Part shown: one piece after another, positions 8,815 to 17,152 of the stretch
Position numbering within the stretch: the first letter of the stretch is position 1
How the letters are laid out: every line of letters starts with the position of its first letter
Assembly (NCBI GenBank): GCA_029550525.1
Contig: JAKPHF010000075.1
Coordinates: forward strand, 1-64,000
Direction of reading: 5' to 3'
From: Planctomycetota bacterium
Lineage (GTDB): Bacteria; Planctomycetota; Phycisphaerae; UBA1845; PWPN01
DNA: 64,000 nucleotides
Made by a program: the position numbers and the translations under genes
The notes under the pieces: generated by a model
What the model was told of the DNA's origin: nothing
Databases searched by the model: none
Seen by the model: the letters and a program-made list of their open reading frames with translations, nothing else

Positions 8815-9627
8815 ATGTCAGCAGACATCCAGGTCAAGGCATCTGAAGTGGCCGTCGCCAGCCCGCCCCGCGAGGCGGCGTCGGCGGGGCATGGGGGCGG
8901 GACCCTCAACGCGGCGGCGGTGATCGCACAGCGGGAACTGTGCTCGCTGTTCTACCTGCCCATCGCGTACGTGGTCGGGTTCATCTTCCTGTTGCTCACG
9001 GGGTATTACTTCGTTTCCGAGACGCTGGTGCCGGGCAACGAGGCGAGCATGCGGGTGTTGTTCGAGCGGATGGCCGGCGTGCTCGTCTTCGCGTTGCCGT
9101 TGCTCACCATGCGGTCCATCGCCGACGAGTTCTCCAGCGGGGCCATCGAGACGCTCATGACCGCGCCGGTCTCGGACGTGTCGGTCGTGGTGGGCAAGTT
9201 CTTCGGCGCGCTGCTGTTTTACGGATGCTTGCTGGTCGCCACGCTTCCGCACCTGTTCCTGCTGGGACGTTACGCCCCGACCATGGTGGGCAGCACGGTG
9301 TTCACGGGCTATGTGGGGATGATTCTGCTGGGCGGTTTGTTCCTGTCGATCGGGATCTTCGCCAGCAGTTGCACGCGGCACCAGCTCTTGGCGGCGGTGA
9401 TCGCGATGGCCATTCTGGCCGTCTTCACGTTCGTGGTGGACTACGGGGCGGAATACGGCCGCCAGATGTGGCAGCGTGAGGTGTGTGCCTACCTGAACGT
9501 GTTCGGCCACTTCGCCGATTTCAGCAAGGGCATCCTGGATTCCAAGAGCATCATCTTCTTCGTGTCGGGCAGCGTGTTCTTCCTCTTCCTGGCCACCAAA
9601 GTGATGGAGTCTCGACGATGGCGGTAA
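8815..9627 (+). CDS. ABC-2 type permease, GldF-like
   Basis: The 270-residue integral membrane protein has about six hydrophobic segments, beginning near residue 43 (FYLPIAYVVGFIFLLLTGYY). The stretch LTMRSIADEFSSGAIETLMTAPVSD is typical of ABC-2 permeases of the GldF/NosY type. It lies 94 bases after the ATPase gene and overlaps the next gene by 10 bases, supporting translation as one unit. The product should form the membrane channel or mechanical element of the complex. Confidence 0.9.
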   Translation: MSADIQVKASEVAVASPPREAASAGHGGGTLNAAAVIAQRELCSLFYLPIAYVVGFIFLLLTGYYFVSETLVPGNEASMRVLFERMAGVLVFALPLLTMRSIADEFSSGAIETLMTAPVSDVSVVVGKFFGALLFYGCLLVATLPHLFLLGRYAPTMVGSTVFTGYVGMILLGGLFLSIGIFASSCTRHQLLAAVIAMAILAVFTFVVDYGAEYGRQMWQREVCAYLNVFGHFADFSKGILDSKSIIFFVSGSVFFLFLATKVMESRRWR

Positions 9628-12365
9628 ACAACGAGACCACGATGACGAGTTCAACCAGCCGCCGGCTGTTCTTCGGCGCCAACCTACTCGTGGTCGTACT
9701 CCTGGCGTTCGTGGTGCTGGTTGGTGTGAATTACATCGGGCATCGCAAGAACATCCGCAAGGACCTGGCCGGCGGCCTGGCCGCGCATCGCGTGTCCGAG
9801 CGGACCAAGACCATTCTGGAGCAGTACCCGGGCGATCTGACGATCACCACGGTGTACACGTCGGACGAACCGGACTCCAACCGCAAGGAGTACCTGCCGC
9901 GACTCCAGGACTACCTGGCCGAGCTGGCTCAGACCAAGCGGAACGTCAAGGTGCAGCATCTGTACAGTGGCGAGCAGCGGTTCGAGCTGCGCAATCGCGT
10001 GCAGAGCAAGTTCGGCGAAGCGGCCGAGACCTACAAGCAGGTGGTGGACTCCACCGAGCGGGTTTGGGAACACCTGCAGCGCGTCATGGAGAGCGTGAAG
10101 GCTCAAGCCGACGAACAACTGAGAGCCAACTCGTGGCTGAGCCAGTTCACGACGATGGCCAACATTTCCGCCGTACTGGAGAAGGATCTGGAGGAGCTCG
10201 GTGAGGTCCGCCGCAGCGTGGATGACCTGGTGCGTGGCGAGGGCATTCCTCGTTACGAGGCGGCCAACACCGAGATCCGCAACGCCAACGACAAGTTCCG
10301 GCAGCACCTGGAAGAAACGCAGACCTGGATGCGCGAGACGGAGAAACTGGTGAAGGTGCTGAGCCAGGCCGACTCCGAGTTCGCAACCAAGTCGCGAGAG
10401 AACCTGGGCGTGATGCAGGGGCTGGTACTGAATATGCGCAAGGCGGTGGGCGATCCGAACGATCGCGACGTCGCCGACCCGGTGGCTTTGATGAAGGAGT
10501 ATGCCAAGTCGGCCAACGCCTTGTCTCGCTGGCTGTTCGATGAGTACAACCGGGTTAGCACCTTCATCAAAGAGAACCCGGGTCTCGAGCAGCATCCCAA
10601 ATGGATCGTGCGGGTGCAGGTCGCCATCTTCGAGCAGAGCATGCCACTGCACGCACTCTTGCAGAGCACGGCCGAACAGTTGGGCGGCAGCGTCGAAGCG
10701 GTCCGCAAGATCGTGGCTGACGCGGGCAATGTGGACGAGCTGACGAAGAAGAACGTGGCCGTCCAGCTGCGGCAGAACGTCGCGCAGATCGAGAAGATGC
10801 TCAACGTATGGGCCACGAACGTCAACGCGGTCCTGGGTGAGGCGGGCAAGATCGACGAGTCGAGCAAAGCTTTCCTGGCCAACGGTGTGTCGGGCGAGCT
10901 GTTCGCGGCTCCCGTGCCCGCCACGCAGCCGGGCGGCGAATCCACCGAGACCAAGAGCATCATGGCCCAGTTGAGCGACTTGAACAGCCGGATCAACGAA
11001 CTGCCCAAGCTCGAGCTGGACGAGGTGGCCGAGAAGATGAAGGAAGACAACATCGTGGTGGTCGAGACCGACACGGCGGTGCGGATCGTACCGTTCGACG
11101 AGGTCTGGCCCGCGGCCGCTCCCGACGCCGCATCCATGATGGAAGACCGAAGCAAGCTTCGCCGCGTGTTTGACGGCGACCGGGCGATCTCCTCGGCCAT
11201 CAATACGCTGATAGCTTCGAAGAAGGTGGCCACGGTGATTCTGACGGCGTTCGAGACCGAGCCGCCGCCGCACATGCGGCAGATGCAGCGGTCGAACACC
11301 GGACCGATTGCGCTCAACCAGCTCAGCGTGTTGAAGACGCGGCTGGAGAAGGCGAACTTCGCGGTCAAGGAGTGGAATCTCGGGGCGTCGGGCGAGGATG
11401 CGAAGAAGGGGCCGCCCGCGCCGGAAGAGGGCACGAAGCCCATCTACATCTTCCTGCCGCCGGCGGACTCCACGCCGTCCAACCCGATGATGCCGCAGCA
11501 GGGTCCGCAGTTTGGGCCCGAGCAGATCGAGCAGGTGAAAAAGGTTCTGGCGGACGGCGGACGAGGCGTGTTCCTGGCCTTCTCCGACGCGATGCCGCGT
11601 CAGATGCCCTGGCAGCCGCCGCCGAGCTACGCCTATGCCGACATGCTGCGCGATGAGTGGGGCGTGGATGTGAGATTCGACTACCGCGTGATCCGCGGCG
11701 TTCGCGACAAGCAGCGTCCCGACCACTTCCACATCGACCTCTTGCAGTGGTCGTTCATGCCACTCAACCACTTCACCGACCATCCGATCGGCAAGCCGCT
11801 GAAGGCGCGCCGGCTGCTCATGGCCGAGGTGTGTCCGGTGGTGGCGACGGACAGCCTGCCCGAGGGCGTGAAGGTGTCGCCGGTGCTGGAAGTGCCGGCC
11901 AGTATCCAGGACGTCTGGGCGGATTCGGATCTGTCGCGGATTCTTGATGCGCTGCGGCAAGGCCAGCGTGACAGCTCGTTCACCAAGAGCGAAGCCGCGA
12001 TGGAAAACGGCTTCTCGGTGATCGTCGCGAGCGAGAACGAGAAGACCAACAGCAAGGTGGTGGTGATGGGCATGGGCATCAGCTTCATCGATGCGTACGT
12101 GGCTCGGCCGGTGCCCCGGCTGGAGGCGCGCAAAGCGGTGACGCTGTCCACCGATCCGCCGCCGACCGAGAACCTCGACCTGGCGTTGAACACGATGTAC
12201 TGGCTGGCGGATCAGCCGAACATGATCGCGGCCGGTCCGGCCCCGACTCCGCAGGTGGGGCCCATCACGAGTGCGGGTCAGCGCTCGGCATGGCTCATCT
12301 CGACGGGTTGGGCATTCGCGATACTTATCCTGGGCCTGGTTGTGATGTTTGTGCGGAGAAAGTAA
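9618..12365 (+). CDS. GldG-like ABC-associated membrane protein, enlarged
   Basis: The 915-residue product starts at the ATG overlapping the end of the permease gene. It has one N-terminal membrane segment (about 17-37, LLVVVLLAFVVLVGV), a large extracytoplasmic part and a C-terminal membrane segment (ISTGWAFAILILGLVVMFV) ending in RRK. The N-terminal YPGDLTITTVYTSDEP and the later FLAFSDAMPRQ region match the GldG/ABC_transp_aux pattern. Typical GldG proteins are about 500-600 residues. The extra length is a charged, helical coiled-coil insert at roughly residues 110-500. It presumably works with the GldA/F-like genes upstream. Confidence 0.85.
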   Translation: MAVNNETTMTSSTSRRLFFGANLLVVVLLAFVVLVGVNYIGHRKNIRKDLAGGLAAHRVSERTKTILEQYPGDLTITTVYTSDEPDSNRKEYLPRLQDYLAELAQTKRNVKVQHLYSGEQRFELRNRVQSKFGEAAETYKQVVDSTERVWEHLQRVMESVKAQADEQLRANSWLSQFTTMANISAVLEKDLEELGEVRRSVDDLVRGEGIPRYEAANTEIRNANDKFRQHLEETQTWMRETEKLVKVLSQADSEFATKSRENLGVMQGLVLNMRKAVGDPNDRDVADPVALMKEYAKSANALSRWLFDEYNRVSTFIKENPGLEQHPKWIVRVQVAIFEQSMPLHALLQSTAEQLGGSVEAVRKIVADAGNVDELTKKNVAVQLRQNVAQIEKMLNVWATNVNAVLGEAGKIDESSKAFLANGVSGELFAAPVPATQPGGESTETKSIMAQLSDLNSRINELPKLELDEVAEKMKEDNIVVVETDTAVRIVPFDEVWPAAAPDAASMMEDRSKLRRVFDGDRAISSAINTLIASKKVATVILTAFETEPPPHMRQMQRSNTGPIALNQLSVLKTRLEKANFAVKEWNLGASGEDAKKGPPAPEEGTKPIYIFLPPADSTPSNPMMPQQGPQFGPEQIEQVKKVLADGGRGVFLAFSDAMPRQMPWQPPPSYAYADMLRDEWGVDVRFDYRVIRGVRDKQRPDHFHIDLLQWSFMPLNHFTDHPIGKPLKARRLLMAEVCPVVATDSLPEGVKVSPVLEVPASIQDVWADSDLSRILDALRQGQRDSSFTKSEAAMENGFSVIVASENEKTNSKVVVMGMGISFIDAYVARPVPRLEARKAVTLSTDPPPTENLDLALNTMYWLADQPNMIAAGPAPTPQVGPITSAGQRSAWLISTGWAFAILILGLVVMFVRRK

Positions 12366-12371
12366 ACAGCC

Positions 12372-14945
12372 ATGAACACGAAGACGACACTCGTTCTCGC
12401 TATCGTGGCGGCGGTCGTGGCCGGCTATCTCTTCCTGGTGGAAAAGCCCTGGGAGAGCAGGCAGGTCACCGAGGAGCCCAAGACCGCCGCCGTCGCCCTG
12501 TACGATCCCAAGCCGGCCGATGTCGATCGCGTGGAGCTGACGCGGCGGGACGGCAAGAAGCTCGTGTTTGCCAAGGACGCGGAAACCAAGGCCTGGAAGA
12601 TGCTCGAGCCGATGGAGACGCCGGTGGTCGAGTACCAGGTCACGCAGATCATCAATCAGGTCAGCGACATCAAGTTTGACCGCCGCTACGGACCGAAGGA
12701 TAAGGAGCGTCCGAGCGAGAAGGTGAGCGGGTTGGACAAGCCGATCGCCACCGTCCGTCTGTTCAGCGGCAACAAAGAGCTGGCCGCGGTGGTGGTTGGC
12801 TCGCAACTGCCGACGGGCAGGGGCAACTACGTCCGGGTGGCCGCGGAGGTCAAAACGAAGATCGACGGCAAGGAGCAGGCGATCACGCCGGAAGATGTGC
12901 TCGAGTCGGCGTCTGATCTGAGTACGGCGTTCACGGCCAAGCTCGAAACCTTCCGCGACAAGAACGTGCTGAAGTTCGATCTGGCCGACGTCAAGTCGAT
13001 GAAGGTCGAGGGCGACCGCAACTACGTGCTGGTCAAGAGCGGTGACAACTGGGTGCTGGAATCGCCCATTCGGGCCCGGGCCGACAAGAACAAGGCGGAA
13101 AGCGTCGTGCGGTCGCTGACCAGTCTGTACGCGGCGGAGTTCAAGGTGGATTCGCCGGCGAGCTATGCTCCGTACCAGCTCGAGCCGGGCCGCCTGAAGA
13201 TCACGGTCGAGACGGAAAAGACGATTCCGCCCAAGGCCAAGCCGGGCGATCCGGACACGCAGCCGGCCGACATCGAGCCGACCAAGAAGCAGATCACGTA
13301 CGAGCTGGTGGTCGGCGGGCCGGTCGACGCGACGGCCAGGCAATACTTCGCGCGACTGGGCGACAAGCCGTGGGTGTTCTCGATCAACGAGTATACCTAT
13401 AAGCAGTTGGCCACCGACGTGAGCGATCTGCAGGACAAGAAGCTGGCCTCGGTGGAGACGGCGAAGGTCAAGACCATCAAGGTCGACACGCCTGATGGCA
13501 GCATGATGCTGACGAAACAGGCCGACGGCAAATGGCTGGACGCCGATCAGGCGGCGGCCGACCAGGTGGCCGTGGATGACCTGCTCAAGGCGGTCAGCGA
13601 GCTGCAGGCGGAGAACTTCGTGGATCCGAAGACCGAGCTGATTCCCGTGAACTGGGATCAGCCGCGGGCGCGCGTGACGCTGACGCAGGAGGGCGACCTC
13701 AACCCGACGACCATTCTCGTCGGGCCGCCCAGTGCGAGCGGCAAGATGGTATTCGTGCGCAACGCAGCCGAGGATGCGGTGGCCGCGGTTCGCGAGGACG
13801 CGGTGGAGCAGTTGCTGGCCGGACCGGTGGCGTACCGCGACCGGCAGGTCATGCGCTTCGATCGTAGCCGCACGAGCCGCGTCGAGATCAGCCAGCCCGG
13901 CAAGGACACCGTGGTGCTCGTGCAGAAGAACCACGAGTGGTCGATGGCGGCGCCGGCCGAGGCTTCGGTCAATCGCGATGCCGTTCGCAACCTGATGCAG
14001 GACATTTCGAACCTGATGGCCAAGCGCGTGGTGGGATCGGGCGATCGGGCCCGCTTCGGGCTGGATGCTCCGGCGGTGACGCTGGCGGCTTACGTGGATC
14101 CGATCACGGATCCGAACGTGCAGGTGGTGGGCGAGACGGCGAGCACGCAACCTGCTGCCGCCACACAGCCCGCGGCAACCCGACCGGCGACCACGCGCCC
14201 CGGCAAGACGATTGCTGAGCAGATCAAGCAGATCGAGGAGTTGATCGAGTTCCAGAAGACCAACCCGCAAGAAAACCCGCTGGCCACGCAAATGCTGCAT
14301 GAGCAACTGGCCAAGCTGCGGGCGGCGGAGACGCAGCCGGAGGGTGATGTCGCGTCGGCGAGCACGCAGCCGGCGGCGACTCCGGCCACCGGGCCCACGG
14401 TGCTGAAGCTGTACCTGGCCCAGAAGGACGGCAAAACCTACGCGGCCGTCGAGGACAAGGACCTGATCTACGAGATCGACGAGCAGGTTTTCAAGGACGC
14501 GTCGGCTGAGATGCACGACAGCCAGGTGACGCGGTTCGAGACCGATCAGGTGATCGAGGTGCGGTTCGTCGAAGGCGAGACTTCCACCACGTTGCGCAAG
14601 ACGGGCGACGAGTGGAAGTATGCAGCCGACTCGGTCCTGCCCATCGACAAGGAGAAGGTCACCAAGGCCATCGACGAAGTGAAGGACGTTCGGACGCACC
14701 GGTACGTCAGCTACAAGGCGGACGATCTGGCTCGGTTCGGTCTGGACGTGCCGGCTCGCCGGTTCGCGGTCACGCTGGACGGCGGTCAGAGCACCGAGGT
14801 GCTGATCTCCGCCAACGGGCCGGATGACGATCCGGACAAGAGCGTGTACGCGGCTCTGGCCGGGACCGACAAGGTGTTCCTGCTGAAGTCCGAGCAGGTG
14901 ACCAAGTTCAGCCGCAACGTGGAGGATTTTGAAAAGAGCAAGTGA
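12372..14945 (+). CDS. DUF4340 domain protein
   Basis: The 857-residue protein begins 6 bases after the GldG-like gene. It has an N-terminal membrane anchor (TTLVLAIVAAVVAGYLFLVE) and several copies of the DUF4340 pattern, seen as repeated segments such as VDRVELTRRDGKKLVFAKD, VKTIKVDTPDGSMMLTKQAD and VIEVRFVEGETSTTLRKTGD. Proline/threonine/glutamine-rich linkers (for example ATQPAATRPATTRP near residue 600) separate them. DUF4340 genes commonly follow gldG homologues, and the protein probably sits on the outer face of the membrane as part of that complex. Its biochemical role is unknown. Confidence 0.85.
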   Translation: MNTKTTLVLAIVAAVVAGYLFLVEKPWESRQVTEEPKTAAVALYDPKPADVDRVELTRRDGKKLVFAKDAETKAWKMLEPMETPVVEYQVTQIINQVSDIKFDRRYGPKDKERPSEKVSGLDKPIATVRLFSGNKELAAVVVGSQLPTGRGNYVRVAAEVKTKIDGKEQAITPEDVLESASDLSTAFTAKLETFRDKNVLKFDLADVKSMKVEGDRNYVLVKSGDNWVLESPIRARADKNKAESVVRSLTSLYAAEFKVDSPASYAPYQLEPGRLKITVETEKTIPPKAKPGDPDTQPADIEPTKKQITYELVVGGPVDATARQYFARLGDKPWVFSINEYTYKQLATDVSDLQDKKLASVETAKVKTIKVDTPDGSMMLTKQADGKWLDADQAAADQVAVDDLLKAVSELQAENFVDPKTELIPVNWDQPRARVTLTQEGDLNPTTILVGPPSASGKMVFVRNAAEDAVAAVREDAVEQLLAGPVAYRDRQVMRFDRSRTSRVEISQPGKDTVVLVQKNHEWSMAAPAEASVNRDAVRNLMQDISNLMAKRVVGSGDRARFGLDAPAVTLAAYVDPITDPNVQVVGETASTQPAAATQPAATRPATTRPGKTIAEQIKQIEELIEFQKTNPQENPLATQMLHEQLAKLRAAETQPEGDVASASTQPAATPATGPTVLKLYLAQKDGKTYAAVEDKDLIYEIDEQVFKDASAEMHDSQVTRFETDQVIEVRFVEGETSTTLRKTGDEWKYAADSVLPIDKEKVTKAIDEVKDVRTHRYVSYKADDLARFGLDVPARRFAVTLDGGQSTEVLISANGPDDDPDKSVYAALAGTDKVFLLKSEQVTKFSRNVEDFEKSK

Positions 14946-14951
14946 TAGATT

Positions 14952-15035
14952 GCTGTCAGCTGTCAGTGTCAGCTTTCAGCTTTCAGCTTTCAGCTATCAG
15001 CTCGCTCTCAGCTCTCAGCTGTGAGCTTTGAGCCC
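14952..15035. repeat. Heptamer array, TCAGCTN family (about 11 units)
   Basis: The array starts 7 bases after the DUF4340 stop codon. Units include TCAGCTG, TCAGCTT (three in a row), TCAGCTA, TCAGCTC, TCAGCTG and two TGAGCNN units, with two interruptions. Every unit contains the palindrome AGCT or a one-base variant. Confidence 0.9.
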
Positions 15036-15088
15036 AAGCGTTCGCGGGCTGCGGCTGGACGGTTGTGAGAAACTCCGAAGATGATCAA

Positions 15089-15124
15089 GCACATGCCCAT
15101 CCCGTCCCTGGGGTGGGCATGTGC
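15089..15124 (+). terminator. Long 15-bp hairpin before acylphosphatase
   Basis: GCACATGCCCATCCC (15089-15103) pairs with GGGGTGGGCATGTGC (15110-15124) over all 15 positions as RNA, with one G-U pair and a 6-base loop. Only CTTTGGG follows, not a full T-run. It lies 16 bases before the acylphosphatase ATG, so it may end the upstream operon or act on translation of the next gene. Confidence 0.6.
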
Positions 15125-15140
15125 CTTTGGGAGATCGGCC

Positions 15141-15419
15141 ATGGACGATCCCATTCGGTTGACGGTTCTGTTCTCCGGGCATGTGCAGGGCGTCGGATTT
15201 CGGTACACGACGCGCAGCGTGGCCCGAGGCTATGCCGTGACGGGCTACGTGCGGAACCTGCCGGACGGGCGCGTCGAACTCGTGGCCGAAGGGACGCCGC
15301 CGGAAGTGCGGGCGTTTGTCGAGGCCGTCCAGCGGGAGATGGCCGGCTACGTTCGCGAGGCGAAGATCAGCGAGGAGCCGCCCACGGGGCAGTTTCCGGA
15401 CTTTCAGATCCGGCACTGA
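15141..15419 (+). CDS. acyP: Acylphosphatase
   Basis: The 92-residue protein is the usual size for acylphosphatase, which hydrolyses carboxyl-phosphate bonds. The first signature FSGHVQGVGFRYTT holds the phosphate-binding Arg21, and GYVRNLPDGRVELVAEG holds the catalytic Asn39. The ATG at 15141 was preferred because GGGAG lies 7 bases upstream; an in-frame ATG at 15081 would place the strong hairpin inside the coding sequence. The gene lies ahead of rpmI-rplT but is separated from it by 230 bases with its own promoter candidate. Confidence 0.95.
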   Translation: MDDPIRLTVLFSGHVQGVGFRYTTRSVARGYAVTGYVRNLPDGRVELVAEGTPPEVRAFVEAVQREMAGYVREAKISEEPPTGQFPDFQIRH

Positions 15420-15571
15420 TCGACTCATCCGGTTGTGTCGGCGGACCGTCCGGCCGTGTTGGGATGGCCCTGACGCCGGGAGAGGCCATCCCGAAGCCCG
15501 CTCCGGGCTGGCTCCGGACGTTTTGTCTGGGGAGGGGACCCTCGATTGGGATCGTCGCCGGTCCGCGGCCC

Positions 15572-15599
15572 TTGCGTCCGGGCCGAGCTTTGCTAAAAT
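15572..15599 (+). promoter_or_regulatory. Likely promoter of rpmI-rplT
   Basis: TTGCGT (15572-15577) and TAAAAT (15594-15599) are 16 bases apart and lie 50 bases before the rpmI start. Confidence 0.45.
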
Positions 15600-15649
15600 G
15601 CGACGTTCTGTCTCCAAGTGAGTGAGATTGCTCTGAAGGAAAGGCCCCA

Positions 15650-15847
15650 ATGCCGAAGCAGAAGACACACAAGGGAGTCGCCAAGCGAGTGCGGGTGACC
15701 GCCAAAGGCAAGGTCAAGCGGTCGAGGAAGGCCTTCACGGGCCACCTGATGAGCGGCCGGAACGCCAAGCGGCGTCGCCGCCTGCGGGCCGGGGGCGTGC
15801 TGCCCAAGGCCGAGGCCAAGGCCATCAAGGCCGCCCTGGGCATGTAA
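15650..15847 (+). CDS. rpmI: 50S ribosomal protein L35
   Basis: The 65-residue, strongly basic protein opens MPKQKTHKGVAKRVRVTAKG and contains KAFTGHLMSGRNAKRRRRLR, both typical of L35, a component of the large ribosomal subunit. GAAGGAAAGG lies just before the ATG. It is followed 91 bases later by rplT. In most bacteria infC precedes this pair; here acylphosphatase is the upstream gene and infC is not in the window. Confidence 0.98.
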   Translation: MPKQKTHKGVAKRVRVTAKGKVKRSRKAFTGHLMSGRNAKRRRRLRAGGVLPKAEAKAIKAALGM

Positions 15848-15938
15848 GACCAGGGGCGCTCTTGGTGCCGGCGAACTCTCGTAAACTGTGATTTGAGGGC
15901 CCGCCCGCCGGGGTGGGCCAGATGCCAGGAGAAGCGAA

Positions 15939-16286
15939 ATGCCACGTGCGACTTTGGGCGCAGCAAGAGCCCGTCGAAAGCGGCGGTTGCGAGCCGCGAC
16001 GAAAGGGTACTTCCTTTCGCGGAGCAAGCAGACACGGACCATGATTCCCGCGGTTCTGCGGGCGGGGATGAGCGCGTATCGTGATCGCCGTCGCAAGAAG
16101 CGAGAGTTCCGGTCGCTGTGGGTGATCCGTATCACAGCGGCCTGTCGGGCGCGTGGCGTGAGCTACTCGCGCTTCATGGCCGGCCTGCGGAACGCCTCGA
16201 TCGCCCTGAACCGCAAGATGCTCAGCGAGCTCGCCGTGGCGGACGAAGCGGCGTTCGACAAGATTGTCGCGCTGGCCACGGCCTGA
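15939..16286 (+). CDS. rplT: 50S ribosomal protein L20
   Basis: The 115-residue protein has the full L20 pattern: ARRKRRLRAATKGYFLSRSK at the N-terminus, RDRRRKKREFRSLWVIRI, and SYSRFMAGLRNASIALNRKM at the C-terminus. L20 binds 23S rRNA early in assembly and in some bacteria represses its own operon. The ATG follows CAGGAGAAGCGAA. The gene ends 41 bases before a strong hairpin. Confidence 0.98.
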   Translation: MPRATLGAARARRKRRLRAATKGYFLSRSKQTRTMIPAVLRAGMSAYRDRRRKKREFRSLWVIRITAACRARGVSYSRFMAGLRNASIALNRKMLSELAVADEAAFDKIVALATA

Positions 16287-16327
16287 TACGCCGCCGAGCC
16301 CGCTCGTCACGAAAGCGAACCGAACTC

Positions 16328-16369
16328 AAGCACGGCACGGATCGAACGATTTGTGCCGTGCTTGTTCTT
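16328..16369. terminator. Terminator hairpin after rplT
   Basis: AAGCACGGCAC (16328-16338) and GTGCCGTGCTT (16353-16363) form a perfect 11-bp stem with a 14-base loop, followed by GTTCTT. It may serve both rplT and the convergent minus-strand gene. Confidence 0.75.
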
Positions 16370-16474
16370 GCGCGCTCCCACGCCGACCCTTCTCCCACAA
16401 TGTCGACTCGCGATTTCTTGCGCGGTACCGCCGTTCGGGCGATCGGAGGGGCGTCTTACAGGTGCGGGTGGGCG

Positions 16475-16987
16475 TCAGGCGGTGCTGCGAAGCTGGCGGC
16501 GGCACTCACGGCAGACCCACTGGCCGGACTCGATGCGGTGGAGTGAACCGAGGCGGCCGCAGCCTTCGCACAACTCGACTCGTTTGGTCTTGGTGGCCAA
16601 GCCGACTTCCTCGTTGAGTTCGAGGATATCCTCCAGAAGGCGGACTTGGTTGGCGCTGTTGATGGTCCGGTCGCGTTGCATGGCCAGGAACTGGCCGACG
16701 GCTCCGAAGATCAGGAACGCCGCCAACCCCTGGCCGGCCACGGCGGCCGCGCCCAACAGCAGTTCTTGCGAGCTATACGGGCTCAGGGCATCGGCGAGCG
16801 GGCCGCCGAGCACGTACCCGTCACGCTGGGCCTCGGCCCGCAGCCACAGATAGCCGGCAGCTAGTAGCGAGAGCAGAAGGCAAAGGATGCCCAGAGCGTG
16901 CAGTCCGAAGACCAGGAAGCGGATGATGGGGTAATCTCGCTTCCGGGCAAGCCGCTTTTCGGGTGTGCGTCGTTGGGGGCCATCCAC
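16475..16987 (-). CDS. Membrane protein with C-terminal zinc ribbon
   Basis: The 170-residue protein has two hydrophobic segments (about 23-48, FLVFGLHALGILCLLLSLLA, and 75-100), a short charged helix and a C-terminal Cys4 motif CEGCGRLGSLHRIESG...VCREC. It probably lies in the inner membrane with the zinc ribbon in the cytoplasm. It begins with GTG. No family name is recognised, and nothing in the flanks suggests a partner. Confidence 0.7.
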   Translation of the reverse strand: MDGPQRRTPEKRLARKRDYPIIRFLVFGLHALGILCLLLSLLAAGYLWLRAEAQRDGYVLGGPLADALSPYSSQELLLGAAAVAGQGLAAFLIFGAVGQFLAMQRDRTINSANQVRLLEDILELNEEVGLATKTKRVELCEGCGRLGSLHRIESGQWVCRECRRQLRSTA

Positions 16988-17043
16988 GGCGGGTATTGTA
17001 CTCGACGGCCGGAAGAGGGGGAAGCGGGGGGACAGGAAGGCTG

Positions 17044-17111
17044 TGAGGCTTGAGACTTGAGACCTGAGGAGAACGGTCGGCTATCAGCTCTCAGCTGTCA
17101 GCTGTCAGCTT
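17044..17111. repeat. Heptamer arrays, TGAGRCT and TCAGCTN
   Basis: Four units (TGAGGCT, TGAGACT, TGAGACC, TGAGGAG; 17044-17071) and four units (TCAGCTC, TCAGCTG, TCAGCTG, TCAGCTT; 17084-17111) stand in phase-separated blocks ahead of the glycosidase gene. Confidence 0.85.
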
Positions 17112-17152
17112 CCGGCTGGGGTGGGCTCGGGGCGTTCATTGGAGGCTGCGGG

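Noticed and set aside
9684..14699. 5-kb minus-strand open frame across the Gld-like genes
   Set aside because: Same cause: antisense shadow of two well-supported genes, with low-complexity translation and no motifs.
14952..15035. Heptamer array as a CRISPR array
   Set aside because: Units are 7 bases without unique spacers, and no cas genes are present.
17057..17152. Upstream extension of the glycosidase gene
   Set aside because: It would translate the heptamer arrays, whereas GGAGG precedes the ATG at 17153.
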